A stretch of 6,979 nt of DNA, taken from contig JABGQJ010000409.1 of the NCBI GenBank assembly GCA_018648945.1, forward strand, positions 1-6,979. Reading direction: 5' to 3'. The notes beneath the pieces were generated by a model. That model saw only the letters and a list, made by a program, of their open reading frames with translations, made no database searches and was not told the origin of the DNA. Positions within the stretch are counted from its first letter, which is position 1; every line of letters begins with the position of its first letter. Of the stretch, positions 1 to 5,615 are shown one piece after another. This DNA is from Victivallales bacterium. GTDB lineage: Bacteria > Verrucomicrobiota > Lentisphaeria > Oligosphaerales > Lenti-02. Made by a program: the position numbers and the translations under genes.

Positions 1-72
1 ACCCGAATGGGCTTCGTAGTAACTAATGCGGGGCATCCGTGCGGGATTTCGCGCGCCGCCGGGGAAGTTGGG

Positions 73-2091
73 CTAGTAGTCGAGGACGATCATCTGGTGG
101 CAGGTGAACTCGTCCAAGGCGAGGTGGACCTCGCCGTTCTCCTGGGTGAAGGGGAGGCCGATGCCCTGGGGCTGAAGGGTCGCGCTCTTGATCTCCTTGG
201 GGAGACGGAGGGTGACGGCGGTGTCGCAAAGCGGCATAAGCTCCTCGACCACCTCGATGCTGCCGCGACTGCTGACGGTGCCGCCGGAAAGGCTGAGCGC
301 CCCGCCGCGGGCGATGGTATTCGCGTAGAGCAGGTGGAGGATGTAGCGGCTCTCCTCAGGCTGCTCGCGCAGGGCCGTGCGGGCCATGGAGGGCAGGTTG
401 GTGGCGATGCCGGCATCAGTGTTCAGGAGCAGGGCGACGGCTTCGCGGATGTACTCGGCCATGGCCACCGAACCCCAGCCGCGGTAGATCGAGAACACGG
501 GGTGCGCTAGGTAGAGGATCTGGCCGTTCAGCACGCCCGCGCTGTAGCCGGAGGGCTCAGGCTTGAAGGGCGTGTGCTGATGGCTGCAGAAGTGCTTGTA
601 GTCGGTGCGGTTGAAGTACGGGTCGTAGATGTCGCCAAGGGGAACGCCGGTCGTGGGCTTCAGCCGCTGGCTGGGCAGGTACATGACGGTGGGCGTCCGG
701 CAGAAGTCGGGACCCATGTCCTCGGCGAACTTGATGAAGTCGGGGCGGAAGGGACTCTCGCCCTCGAATTCGGCCCCGATGTCGAAGAGGGGCTGGCCGT
801 TTTCATCCAGACCGCTGGTGCCGGTGAGCATCAGCTTGCCGCCCTGGGCAAGGAAGGCGTCGAGCCTGGCCTTGAGCTCGGGACCGATCTTGATCTCGTC
901 GGGGAGGATGAGCATTTTGTAGGGGGCGAAGTCCATCTCCCCGTCGATGAAGTCGAAGAGGAAATGCCCTTCGAGAAGCGCCCGGCCCGCGCCGGTGTCG
1001 CCAGCGGCCTCGCGCCCGGAACCACCATTGACGGCGGCGGCGGAGAGCAGGGCGATATCGGCCACGTTTGTGGTGTAGTCGCACCAGGCTTCCTTGGCCT
1101 CGACCTCGGCATAGGCGGCGCCGATCAGGTCGTACGTACTCTTGTCGAGCTGGCCATTGGGATGGAGCTGGTCGCCGACGCTGCACTTGGCGCCATAGGC
1201 GAGCATGGCCGCGCATTCATAGCGCAGGGCGTTGGGGTGCTTGAAGCCGCCGAACTCGCCCCAGGTGGTGTGGAACTTGCCGGTCATGCCCATGACATCG
1301 AAGTCGAGCAGCGTGGTGTACTTGGCCGACATGGGGAAGTGGTCGTAGCCCCAGCCGCCGGTGGGCAGGGATTCGAGTTCGAGGTGGGAGAAGTACTTCA
1401 GGATGTCCCGCTCGCCGGGCTTGATGTGTCCGGAGTTGTGGAAGACCGGCATGCCGGGATCCACATCGGTCGCCGCCTCGGTGGTCATGATGTAGTAGCG
1501 TTCAAGAGCCAGGTCGGCGCATTTCTGGCGGTCTTCGGCGCTATTGGGGTCGAGCCCCTTCTCGGTCATGACCTTCAGGCAATACTGGCAGCAGCAGGGG
1601 GCTTGGCTGATGATGTCGAGGAAGATGCCGTCGCAGTTGGGGAAGAGGCGGACGGTCTCGCGAATCTGGTCGCAGAGCAGGTCGGTATAGGGGGAGTTGA
1701 AGCAGTGGCGATGGAAGCCCGTGCCGATGGGACTGCGGTTCCAGCCGACCCACTGGCCTTCGTGGCTGATCTCGTGCCATTCGGGATGCTCCTCAAAGGC
1801 CACATTGTCCACGCCGGCGGAGATGTAGATGGGGGCGTTGACGTCGATTTCCTTGCAGGCGTCGAACTGGGCGCGCAGGAGATCGAAGGAGAGTTCGGGA
1901 TGCAGCTTGCCGGTCTCTGTCTCGTGGTAGTGCCAGCCGTGATGGCACTTGGCGAAGAGCGTGACGGAGTTGACGTGCCCGGCCTTGAGTGTGGCCTGCC
2001 ACTCGTCCTTGTCGAAAGCCGCGCCGATGCCGGGGATGGCGGGGGAGGTGTGGAAGTCGAGATGGATCTGGCGGAATCTCAGGTGATGCAT
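73..2091 (-). CDS. Glycoside-hydrolase-like protein, GHL6/GH151-type barrel with beta-galactosidase-trimerisation-like domain
   Basis: A 672-residue protein without a signal peptide, so probably cytoplasmic. The N-terminus (LRFRQIHLDFHTS, residues 4-16) and residues to about 330 look like the TIM-barrel of the hypothetical glycosyl hydrolase 6 group, to which GH151-type alpha-L-fucosidases appear related. DGIFLDI (154-160) has the look of a barrel strand carrying a catalytic acid, with Asp159 the best candidate. Other conserved-looking blocks are ELESLPTGGWGYD (238-250) and HTTWGEFGG (274-282). A cysteine cluster, C166, C167, C168 and C171, follows the DGIFLDI strand. Residues about 340-560 resemble the glutamine-amidotransferase-like trimerisation domain of GH42 enzymes (LPDEI at 396-400, LAQGGKLMLTG at 414-424), and a beta-rich tail follows. 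The likely role is hydrolysis of a glycoside, possibly alpha-fucoside or beta-galactoside; the substrate cannot be read from sequence. The ATG at 2091 has AAGGA ten bases upstream and begins just before the family-typical N-terminus. The gene lies downstream of the aminotransferase, across the repeat island. Fold family is fairly sure, activity unsure. Confidence 0.85.
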   Translation of the reverse strand: MHHLRFRQIHLDFHTSPAIPGIGAAFDKDEWQATLKAGHVNSVTLFAKCHHGWHYHETETGKLHPELSFDLLRAQFDACKEIDVNAPIYISAGVDNVAFEEHPEWHEISHEGQWVGWNRSPIGTGFHRHCFNSPYTDLLCDQIRETVRLFPNCDGIFLDIISQAPCCCQYCLKVMTEKGLDPNSAEDRQKCADLALERYYIMTTEAATDVDPGMPVFHNSGHIKPGERDILKYFSHLELESLPTGGWGYDHFPMSAKYTTLLDFDVMGMTGKFHTTWGEFGGFKHPNALRYECAAMLAYGAKCSVGDQLHPNGQLDKSTYDLIGAAYAEVEAKEAWCDYTTNVADIALLSAAAVNGGSGREAAGDTGAGRALLEGHFLFDFIDGEMDFAPYKMLILPDEIKIGPELKARLDAFLAQGGKLMLTGTSGLDENGQPLFDIGAEFEGESPFRPDFIKFAEDMGPDFCRTPTVMYLPSQRLKPTTGVPLGDIYDPYFNRTDYKHFCSHQHTPFKPEPSGYSAGVLNGQILYLAHPVFSIYRGWGSVAMAEYIREAVALLLNTDAGIATNLPSMARTALREQPEESRYILHLLYANTIARGGALSLSGGTVSSRGSIEVVEELMPLCDTAVTLRLPKEIKSATLQPQGIGLPFTQENGEVHLALDEFTCHQMIVLDY

Positions 2092-2101
2092 GGGGGGGAA
2101 A

Positions 2102-2106
2102 TCCTT
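2102..2106 (-). promoter_or_regulatory. Ribosome-binding site of the glycoside hydrolase gene, abutting the repeat
   Basis: AAGGA on the minus strand lies ten bases before the ATG at 2091. The spacer (2092-2101) contains seven consecutive C in the mRNA (2092-2098). The site touches the outer end of the repeat island's left arm, which starts at 2107. Any fold of the repeat in RNA would therefore place its base next to the ribosome-binding site. Confidence 0.65.
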
Positions 2107-2143
2107 GGAATGGTGGAGTACTGGAGTTCTGGAATGGTGGGGG
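2107..2143 (+). repeat. Left arm of island: four 8-base units
   Basis: Units begin at 2107, 2115, 2123 and 2131, with consensus GGARTNNT. The first and last are GGAATGGT, and the middle two are diverged (GGAGTACT, GGAGTTCT). A run of five G ends the arm (2139-2143). The arm pairs with 2268-2304; mismatches fall only at 2120, 2121, 2128, 2129 and 2130. Confidence 0.8.
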
Positions 2144-2192
2144 AAATGCAGAAGTCAGAATACAGAAGTCAGAAGTCAGGATGCAGAATGCG
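2144..2192 (+). repeat. Seven tandem 7-base units, GAAGTCA type
   Basis: Exact 7-base periodicity runs through seven units starting at 2144, 2151, 2158, 2165, 2172, 2179 and 2186. Three are perfect GAAGTCA (2151, 2165, 2172). The others are variants such as GAATACA and GGATGCA. The array begins directly after the left arm without a spacer. Confidence 0.8.
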
Positions 2193-2231
2193 GGAAGATG
2201 GAACGTCGCATGGAAGCTGTTTGGGAACCAG

Positions 2232-2267
2232 TCCGATTCGTCCGATCCGACGGATTCGTCCGATTCC
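2232..2267 (+). repeat. Four tandem 9-base units, TCCGATTCG type
   Basis: Units start at 2232, 2241, 2250 and 2259. The first is TCCGATTCG, and the other three differ from it by one to two bases. The last unit joins directly to the right arm at 2268. The second and third units (CGATCC, then CGGATTCG) could form a small imperfect hairpin. Confidence 0.8.
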
Positions 2268-2304
2268 CCCCCATCATTCCCCTATTCCATCATTCCATCA
2301 TTCC
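2268..2304 (-). repeat. Right arm of island: four 8-base units, inverted
   Basis: Read on the minus strand, units begin at 2304, 2296, 2288 and 2280. Three are GGAATGAT and one is GGAATAGG. This arm is more regular than the left one. A run of seven C on the plus strand (2266-2272) marks its inner end. The aminotransferase stop codon is only 18 bases away on the other side. Confidence 0.8.
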
Positions 2305-2322
2305 TCTTTGCTCCTTCTCCCC

Positions 2323-3636
2323 CTACGCCTTGGCGAGGTCGCACCAGGCTTGGTGGATCTTCTCGTAGACGTCCTGGATCTGTTCGACCTCGAGGCAACT
2401 GAAGGCCACGCGCAGGTCGGTGTCGCCGATGGCGATGGTACCGATACCGTAGGCGTCCAGCAGATGCACGCGCAGGGATTCGGCGTCGATCTTCTTCAAG
2501 CGCAGGCACATGAAGTAGCCGCTGTTGAAGGGATAGGCATCCCAGGCCTCGTCGAACGCGGCGTTGGCCAGCACGCGCTTGGCTTCCAGCGCGCGGCTCT
2601 CCATGAGGGCGATCTTGGCCGCGCGTTCCGCAAAGAAGGTCTCGCTGGTAACGGAGCCGAGGACCAGCGTCTGCGAGAGGCGGCAGCAGTTGCTGATCAT
2701 GCTGCGGATGCAGCCCATCGTCTTGCTGATCAGAGCTTGGTAGAGCGGGCTGTCGCTGTCCGCGCCACCCACCGAGTAGGCCAAGAAACCCACGCGCAGA
2801 CCCCAGACAAAGACCTCCTTGGTCGCCGCGTCGGCCTTGACCGCGAGTAGCCGGGGATGCTTGCCGGCGAGCTTGGTGAAGAGCGATTGCCGCATGGGCT
2901 CTTCGCCGTAGAAGAGGCCGAAGTAGGCGTCGTCGGTGATGGCGACTACGTTTATGCCCTGATCGGCCGCTGCCAGCAGGCTGGCCGCCATGGCCTCACC
3001 TTCGGCTTCGGTCGGGGCGTAGCCGGTGGGGTTGTTGGGGAAGTTGAGCAGGACAACGACCTTTTTCACACCGCTGGCCGCCAGCTCCTGCAACGCGGCC
3101 GCGAAGGCCTCCTGGTTGAAGCCGCCCTCGGCGAAGAAGGGGAAGGTGCGGATATCCGCGCCCCGTCGCAGGCCGAAGATCAACCGGTAGTTGCCCCAGA
3201 GCTTGTCGGGGAGCAGCAGCACGTCGCCTTCGTCGATGAACAAATCCCCCAGTAGGCTGAGCCCGTGGGTCAGGCCGCTGGTCACGATCGGCAGGCTGAC
3301 GGGCGCCCCCGCGAGATCCGGATTGTCGGTCAGGGTCTTCGCCTGCCAGGCCTGGCGCAACTCGGGCACGCCGCCCGCGGGCGCATACAGCAGCGCCTCG
3401 TTCGGCGGTACGCCCGCGAGAGGCGCCATCACGCTCGGCAGATTCATGGCCGTGCCCGATTCCAGGGCCGTGCCGATGGTCGCATTGTACAACGTGGCCT
3501 TGGTTTTGGCCTCGGCGGACTGGCTGAGGATGCCCTTGGGGAAATACAGGCCGGCTCCGAAGTCGGAGAGCATCTCCAACACATGGGGGTTCACGGCCGC
3601 GATCTGGTCGTTCAGGTCTTTGGCGAGAGGGTTCAT
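2323..3636 (-). CDS. Class I/II PLP-dependent aminotransferase (fold type I)
   Basis: A 437-residue cytoplasmic enzyme expected to move an amino group between an amino acid and a 2-oxo acid using pyridoxal phosphate. The cofactor site is visible in order: NNPTG (201-205), the aspartate and tyrosine of TDDAY (234-238), the Schiff-base lysine K273 in ATKEVFVWGLRVGF (271-284), and R409 in DLRVAF (407-412), which fits the arginine that binds the substrate carboxylate. The N-terminal YFPKGILSQSAEAK (31-44) and the TKE.FVWGLRVG block mark a subgroup usually annotated only as aminotransferase; I cannot name its substrate. The reading frame stays open upstream to an ATG at 3750, but the added 38 residues are low-complexity and unlike the family. 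The ATG at 3636 has GGGAG twelve bases before it and starts the recognisable fold. Length is normal and nothing appears broken. It is first of a possible two-gene unit with the hydrolase, though no metabolic link is evident. Confidence 0.92.
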   Translation of the reverse strand: MNPLAKDLNDQIAAVNPHVLEMLSDFGAGLYFPKGILSQSAEAKTKATLYNATIGTALESGTAMNLPSVMAPLAGVPPNEALLYAPAGGVPELRQAWQAKTLTDNPDLAGAPVSLPIVTSGLTHGLSLLGDLFIDEGDVLLLPDKLWGNYRLIFGLRRGADIRTFPFFAEGGFNQEAFAAALQELAASGVKKVVVLLNFPNNPTGYAPTEAEGEAMAASLLAAADQGINVVAITDDAYFGLFYGEEPMRQSLFTKLAGKHPRLLAVKADAATKEVFVWGLRVGFLAYSVGGADSDSPLYQALISKTMGCIRSMISNCCRLSQTLVLGSVTSETFFAERAAKIALMESRALEAKRVLANAAFDEAWDAYPFNSGYFMCLRLKKIDAESLRVHLLDAYGIGTIAIGDTDLRVAFSCLEVEQIQDVYEKIHQAWCDLAKA

Positions 3637-3648
3637 TTGTCTGTCAGG

Positions 3649-3653
3649 CTCCC
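3649..3653 (-). promoter_or_regulatory. Ribosome-binding site deciding the aminotransferase start
   Basis: GGGAG on the minus strand lies twelve bases before the ATG at 3636. The spacing is slightly long but usable. It favours the 437-residue protein over the 475-residue version starting at 3750. Confidence 0.45.
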
Positions 3654-3722
3654 AAGGCACCCGGTCTTCGGGCGGTGGTGGAGGAAGGCAGGCATCCGGA
3701 CATCCGGCATTCGTTGCCCTGG

Positions 3723-3750
3723 AATATACCGATTGGCTTCTGCGCTGCAA
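3723..3750 (-). promoter_or_regulatory. Candidate promoter for the aminotransferase
   Basis: On the minus strand a -10-like TATATT (3728 to 3723) is preceded at 16 bases by TTGCAG (3750 to 3745), a weak -35. It would start RNA near 3716, leaving a leader of about 80 bases. The -10 matches the sigma-70 consensus at five of six positions, but the -35 at only three. Confidence 0.35.
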
Positions 3751-3834
3751 TGGGAACCGCCCCTGGCATGGTCACAGGTTCCTGGTTGCTGGCTGGTTCC
3801 GCCTTGCCCTCCACACCTTTTTTCGTGGGACGGC

Positions 3835-3862
3835 TTGGCTTTGGCCCGAACCGCAGTATAAC
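3835..3862 (+). promoter_or_regulatory. Candidate promoter for the DUF4159 gene
   Basis: TTGGCT (3835-3840) and TATAAC (3857-3862) are separated by 16 bases and match the sigma-70 consensus at four and five of six positions. RNA would start near 3869, giving a leader of about 73 bases. The first copy of the GGGGGACGTT repeat would then lie at the transcription start. Confidence 0.4.
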
Positions 3863-3870
3863 TTTCAATT

Positions 3871-3917
3871 GGGGGACGTTGGTTTTCTGTGTGTATTTAT
3901 CACATGGGGGGGACGTT
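3871..3917 (+). repeat. Pair of GGGGGACGTT direct repeats
   Basis: The same ten bases occur at 3871-3880 and 3908-3917, 37 bases apart start to start. AT-rich sequence lies between them. They sit downstream of the candidate -10 and upstream of the ribosome-binding site, which suits a regulator-binding pair or a leader element. No regulator can be named. Confidence 0.5.
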
Positions 3918-3929
3918 CGGCATGCACTT

Positions 3930-3933
3930 GGAG
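3930..3933 (+). promoter_or_regulatory. Ribosome-binding site deciding the DUF4159 protein start
   Basis: GGAG lies eight bases before the ATG at 3942, which opens directly into a signal peptide. The frame is open up to 3675, but upstream ATG codons would place about 30 to 90 residues of unrelated sequence before that signal peptide. Confidence 0.6.
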
Positions 3934-3941
3934 CACTGGCT

Positions 3942-5483
3942 ATGAAACGGCAACGAAGCCTCTTCTGGTTGACCGCACTCGCTCTGGCCTTCATCGGGGC
4001 CGATTGCCTGGCTGGCCTGCTTGACGGGTTGGGCCTTGACAGCTCGGTGAGCAAGGAAGAGACGAAGTACACCTGTACCCCCGCGCCGCCGCCCAAGCCC
4101 CCGGCCCAGCACTCCAGTGCCGAAGGGCTGCCCCCCCTGCCCCTGCCGGTCGTGCCCCTGCGCCGTACCGAGAAGAAGAACCCCCCGCGCCCGCCCGTGC
4201 TGATCGCCAAGATCGCCACCAAGAACCGCAGTGACTGGGCCACCAACCCGGCCGACACCCGCAACCTCCTGCGTTGGATGGGGCAGAATCTGAACGTTCA
4301 CTTCAGTTCCATCAACATGCCCGAGAATCAGGTCCCGGCCGATCCCAAGCGCGCGCCGGTGTTGTACCGGACCGGGCATGAGGCCTTCAGCTTCACCCCC
4401 GAGGTCCGCCAGCGCCTGCGCGCCTACCTGCGTGGCGGCGGCACACTGGTCATGGATGCTTGCTGCGGGCGCCGAGCGTTCGTCGAGTCGGCCCTGCGCG
4501 AAATGCAGCTGCTGGTCCCCGAACGTCCCCCGTACCGTCTCACCCTCGACCATCCGCTCTACCATTCCTACTTCGACATCAAGGACATCGACTACCGGCC
4601 CAACGCGCTCGAAGCCGGTGCCAAGAATGGTGAGCCCGGCGCCATCGGGATTGACATCGGCTGCCGCACTGCCGTGTTCTTCTTCCGCTGGGATGTCAGT
4701 TGCGGTTGGGACAACCTGAAGGACTCCGACCGCCACCATTGCCTCGGCTACACCATCAAGACTGCTCGCCAGCTCGGCACCAATTTGATGGCCTACGTCA
4801 CGGCCGAACGCAGCGCCGCGCTGCCGCTCAGCAAGGCCTTGGCCTTCGTCGATGCCGAGAAGGGAAAATCCGGCAAGTTTGTCATTGCCCAGGCCAAGTA
4901 CCACGGCCTTTGGAAGACCCGCGAAGCCGGGCTGGCCATGCTCCTGAATTCCTTCCACGAGCAGACCAAGACCCCCGTGCGCTTTGCCCGTGAGGAGGTC
5001 CCGCTCGATTCGCCGAAGCTCTTCGAAGTCCCCTTTGTTTACCTTACTGGCCACCAGGACTTCCAGCTGAACAGCGCCGAACGCGCCAACCTCCGCCAGT
5101 TCATCACCCGGGGCGGCATCGTGCTCGCGGAAGCCTGTTGCGGGCGCGAGGCCTTCGGCCGTTCGTTCCGCACCGAAATCACCAAGGTGCTGAACAACCA
5201 GAAGCTTGAACGACTCCCCGCCAACCACCCGATCTTCCTTTACCCCAACAATATCAAGGGGGTGCAGCCGCAGCCGGCTCTGGCCAGCCGCCTGGGGTCC
5301 AAGGGCCGCATCAAACCCGAACTCTACGGCATCAGCCTCAACGGCAATCTCGGTGTGATCTACTCCCCGCAGGGCCTGTCCTGCGGCTGGGAACTCGCCC
5401 AGTGCCCCTATTGCGCGGGAATCAATGCCCAGGACTCCCTTGCCCTCGGCGTCAACATTCTCTCCTACGCAATCCTCCAGTAG
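3942..5483 (+). CDS. Secreted protein with two tandem DUF4159 domains
   Basis: A 513-residue protein of unknown function. Residues 1-24 form a signal peptide (basic KRQR, then a hydrophobic stretch 7-20), so it is probably exported. Residues 46-86 are a proline-rich linker. Two DUF4159 domains follow, at about 87-290 and 311-511. Equivalent motifs occur in both: the RTGHEAFSFTPE and LTGHQDFQLNSAE strands (143-154 and 368-380), DACCGRRAF (172-180) and EACCGREAF (397-405) after a glycine-rich turn, HPLY (204) and HPIF (429), and SCGW (253-256 and 480-483). DUF4159 has a glutamine-amidotransferase-like fold, but its activity is not established. Family members often sit in gene clusters with MoxR-type ATPases and DUF58 proteins; none is present here. 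Copy two adds CPYC (488-491), while copy one has HHC (265-267). A promoter before it and a strong terminator after it suggest a single-gene transcript. Domain identity is confident, function unknown. Confidence 0.88.
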   Translation: MKRQRSLFWLTALALAFIGADCLAGLLDGLGLDSSVSKEETKYTCTPAPPPKPPAQHSSAEGLPPLPLPVVPLRRTEKKNPPRPPVLIAKIATKNRSDWATNPADTRNLLRWMGQNLNVHFSSINMPENQVPADPKRAPVLYRTGHEAFSFTPEVRQRLRAYLRGGGTLVMDACCGRRAFVESALREMQLLVPERPPYRLTLDHPLYHSYFDIKDIDYRPNALEAGAKNGEPGAIGIDIGCRTAVFFFRWDVSCGWDNLKDSDRHHCLGYTIKTARQLGTNLMAYVTAERSAALPLSKALAFVDAEKGKSGKFVIAQAKYHGLWKTREAGLAMLLNSFHEQTKTPVRFAREEVPLDSPKLFEVPFVYLTGHQDFQLNSAERANLRQFITRGGIVLAEACCGREAFGRSFRTEITKVLNNQKLERLPANHPIFLYPNNIKGVQPQPALASRLGSKGRIKPELYGISLNGNLGVIYSPQGLSCGWELAQCPYCAGINAQDSLALGVNILSYAILQ

Positions 5484-5509
5484 TCGCCTGGACCGTCCGG
5501 TACACATTC

Positions 5510-5565
5510 CGCCCGGGGAGGACATCAAGAGCATGTCATTCCCCGGGCGTTTCTTTCGTCTTTTC
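5510..5565 (+). terminator. Intrinsic terminator after the DUF4159 gene
   Basis: CGCCCGGGGA (5510-5519) pairs perfectly with TCCCCGGGCG (5540-5549). A second helix, GACAT (5521-5525) with ATGTC (5533-5537), continues the stem to a seven-base loop (5526-5532). The pyrimidine-rich TTTCTTTCGTCTTTTC follows from 5550. The hairpin starts 26 bases after the stop codon. It should isolate this gene from the acyl-CoA synthetase downstream. Confidence 0.9.
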
Positions 5566-5604
5566 CCTCTGTTTGCCTTGTTCGCCAGCATGAGGGGTCT
5601 TGTA

Positions 5605-5610
5605 GAAGGA
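5605..5610 (+). promoter_or_regulatory. Ribosome-binding site deciding the acyl-CoA synthetase start
   Basis: GAAGGA ends five bases before the ATG at 5616. The next in-frame ATG (5625) lies fourteen bases away and is less likely. I see no convincing promoter in the 50 bases between the upstream terminator and this site. Confidence 0.6.
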
Positions 5611-5615
5611 AATCG

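Larger units (their letters stand above)
2107..2304. repeat. Composite intergenic repeat island with inverted arms
   Basis: This 198-base block fills most of the 231 bases between the aminotransferase stop codon and the hydrolase start. From left to right it holds a 37-base arm of 8-base units, an array of 7-base units, 39 bases of unique sequence (2193-2231), four 9-base units, and a 37-base arm that is the imperfect reverse complement of the first. Base by base, 28 of 37 arm positions pair as Watson-Crick, 4 more are G-T, and 5 mismatch. The plus strand is purine-rich up to about 2230 and pyrimidine-rich from there on. Short degenerate tandem repeats of this style occur between genes in Lentisphaerota, Verrucomicrobiota and Planctomycetota as far as I recall; this was not searched. 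I see no open reading frame of substance, no transposase and no convincing target-site duplication. Confidence 0.85.
3637..3941. other. Divergent intergenic region between aminotransferase and DUF4159 genes
   Basis: These 305 bases separate two divergently read genes. Frames across them are open for long stretches, but none shows a family resemblance, so I treat the region as non-coding. It contains a candidate promoter in each direction, a perfect 10-base direct repeat (3871-3880 and 3908-3917), and a small inverted repeat, CCGGA-CA-TCCGG (3696-3707), in the aminotransferase leader. The segment 3855-3905 is more AT-rich than the surrounding genes. Confidence 0.6.

Noticed and set aside
1..72. 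Terminator or gene end downstream of the hydrolase
   Set aside because: Only very short complementary stretches and no U-tract are visible, and no frame shows a recognisable protein.
2107..2304. CRISPR array
   Set aside because: Repeat units are 7-9 bases and contiguous, with no spacers of uniform length and no cas genes.
2107..2304. Miniature transposon with target-site duplication
   Set aside because: The arms resemble terminal inverted repeats, but the flanks are not duplicated. TCCTT occurs on both sides (2102-2106 and 2312-2316), but one copy is offset from the arm end and both are complements of ribosome-binding sites.
2107..2322. Intrinsic terminator between aminotransferase and hydrolase
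   Set aside because: The arm structure has a loop of more than 120 bases, and neither strand has a U-tract after the stem in the minus-strand direction.
574..2850. A 758-codon open frame on the plus strand across both minus-strand genes and the repeat island
   Set aside because: It is antisense to two well-supported genes, rich in Gly, Ala, Val and Glu, with no family motif, and it translates the repeats into low-complexity sequence. Long antisense frames are expected in GC-rich coding DNA.
3637..3750. 38-residue N-terminal extension of the aminotransferase
   Set aside because: The extension is proline- and arginine-rich and unlike the family, and a ribosome-binding site precedes the inner ATG at 3636.
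3675..3941. 89-residue N-terminal extension of the DUF4159 protein
   Set aside because: The ATG at 3942 has a well-spaced GGAG and opens straight into a signal peptide; the extension overlaps the promoter region.
3981..4013. Lipoprotein signal (cysteine at residue 22 of the DUF4159 protein)
   Set aside because: The residue before the cysteine is aspartate (GADC), which does not fit a lipobox; ordinary signal-peptide cleavage near residue 24 is more likely.
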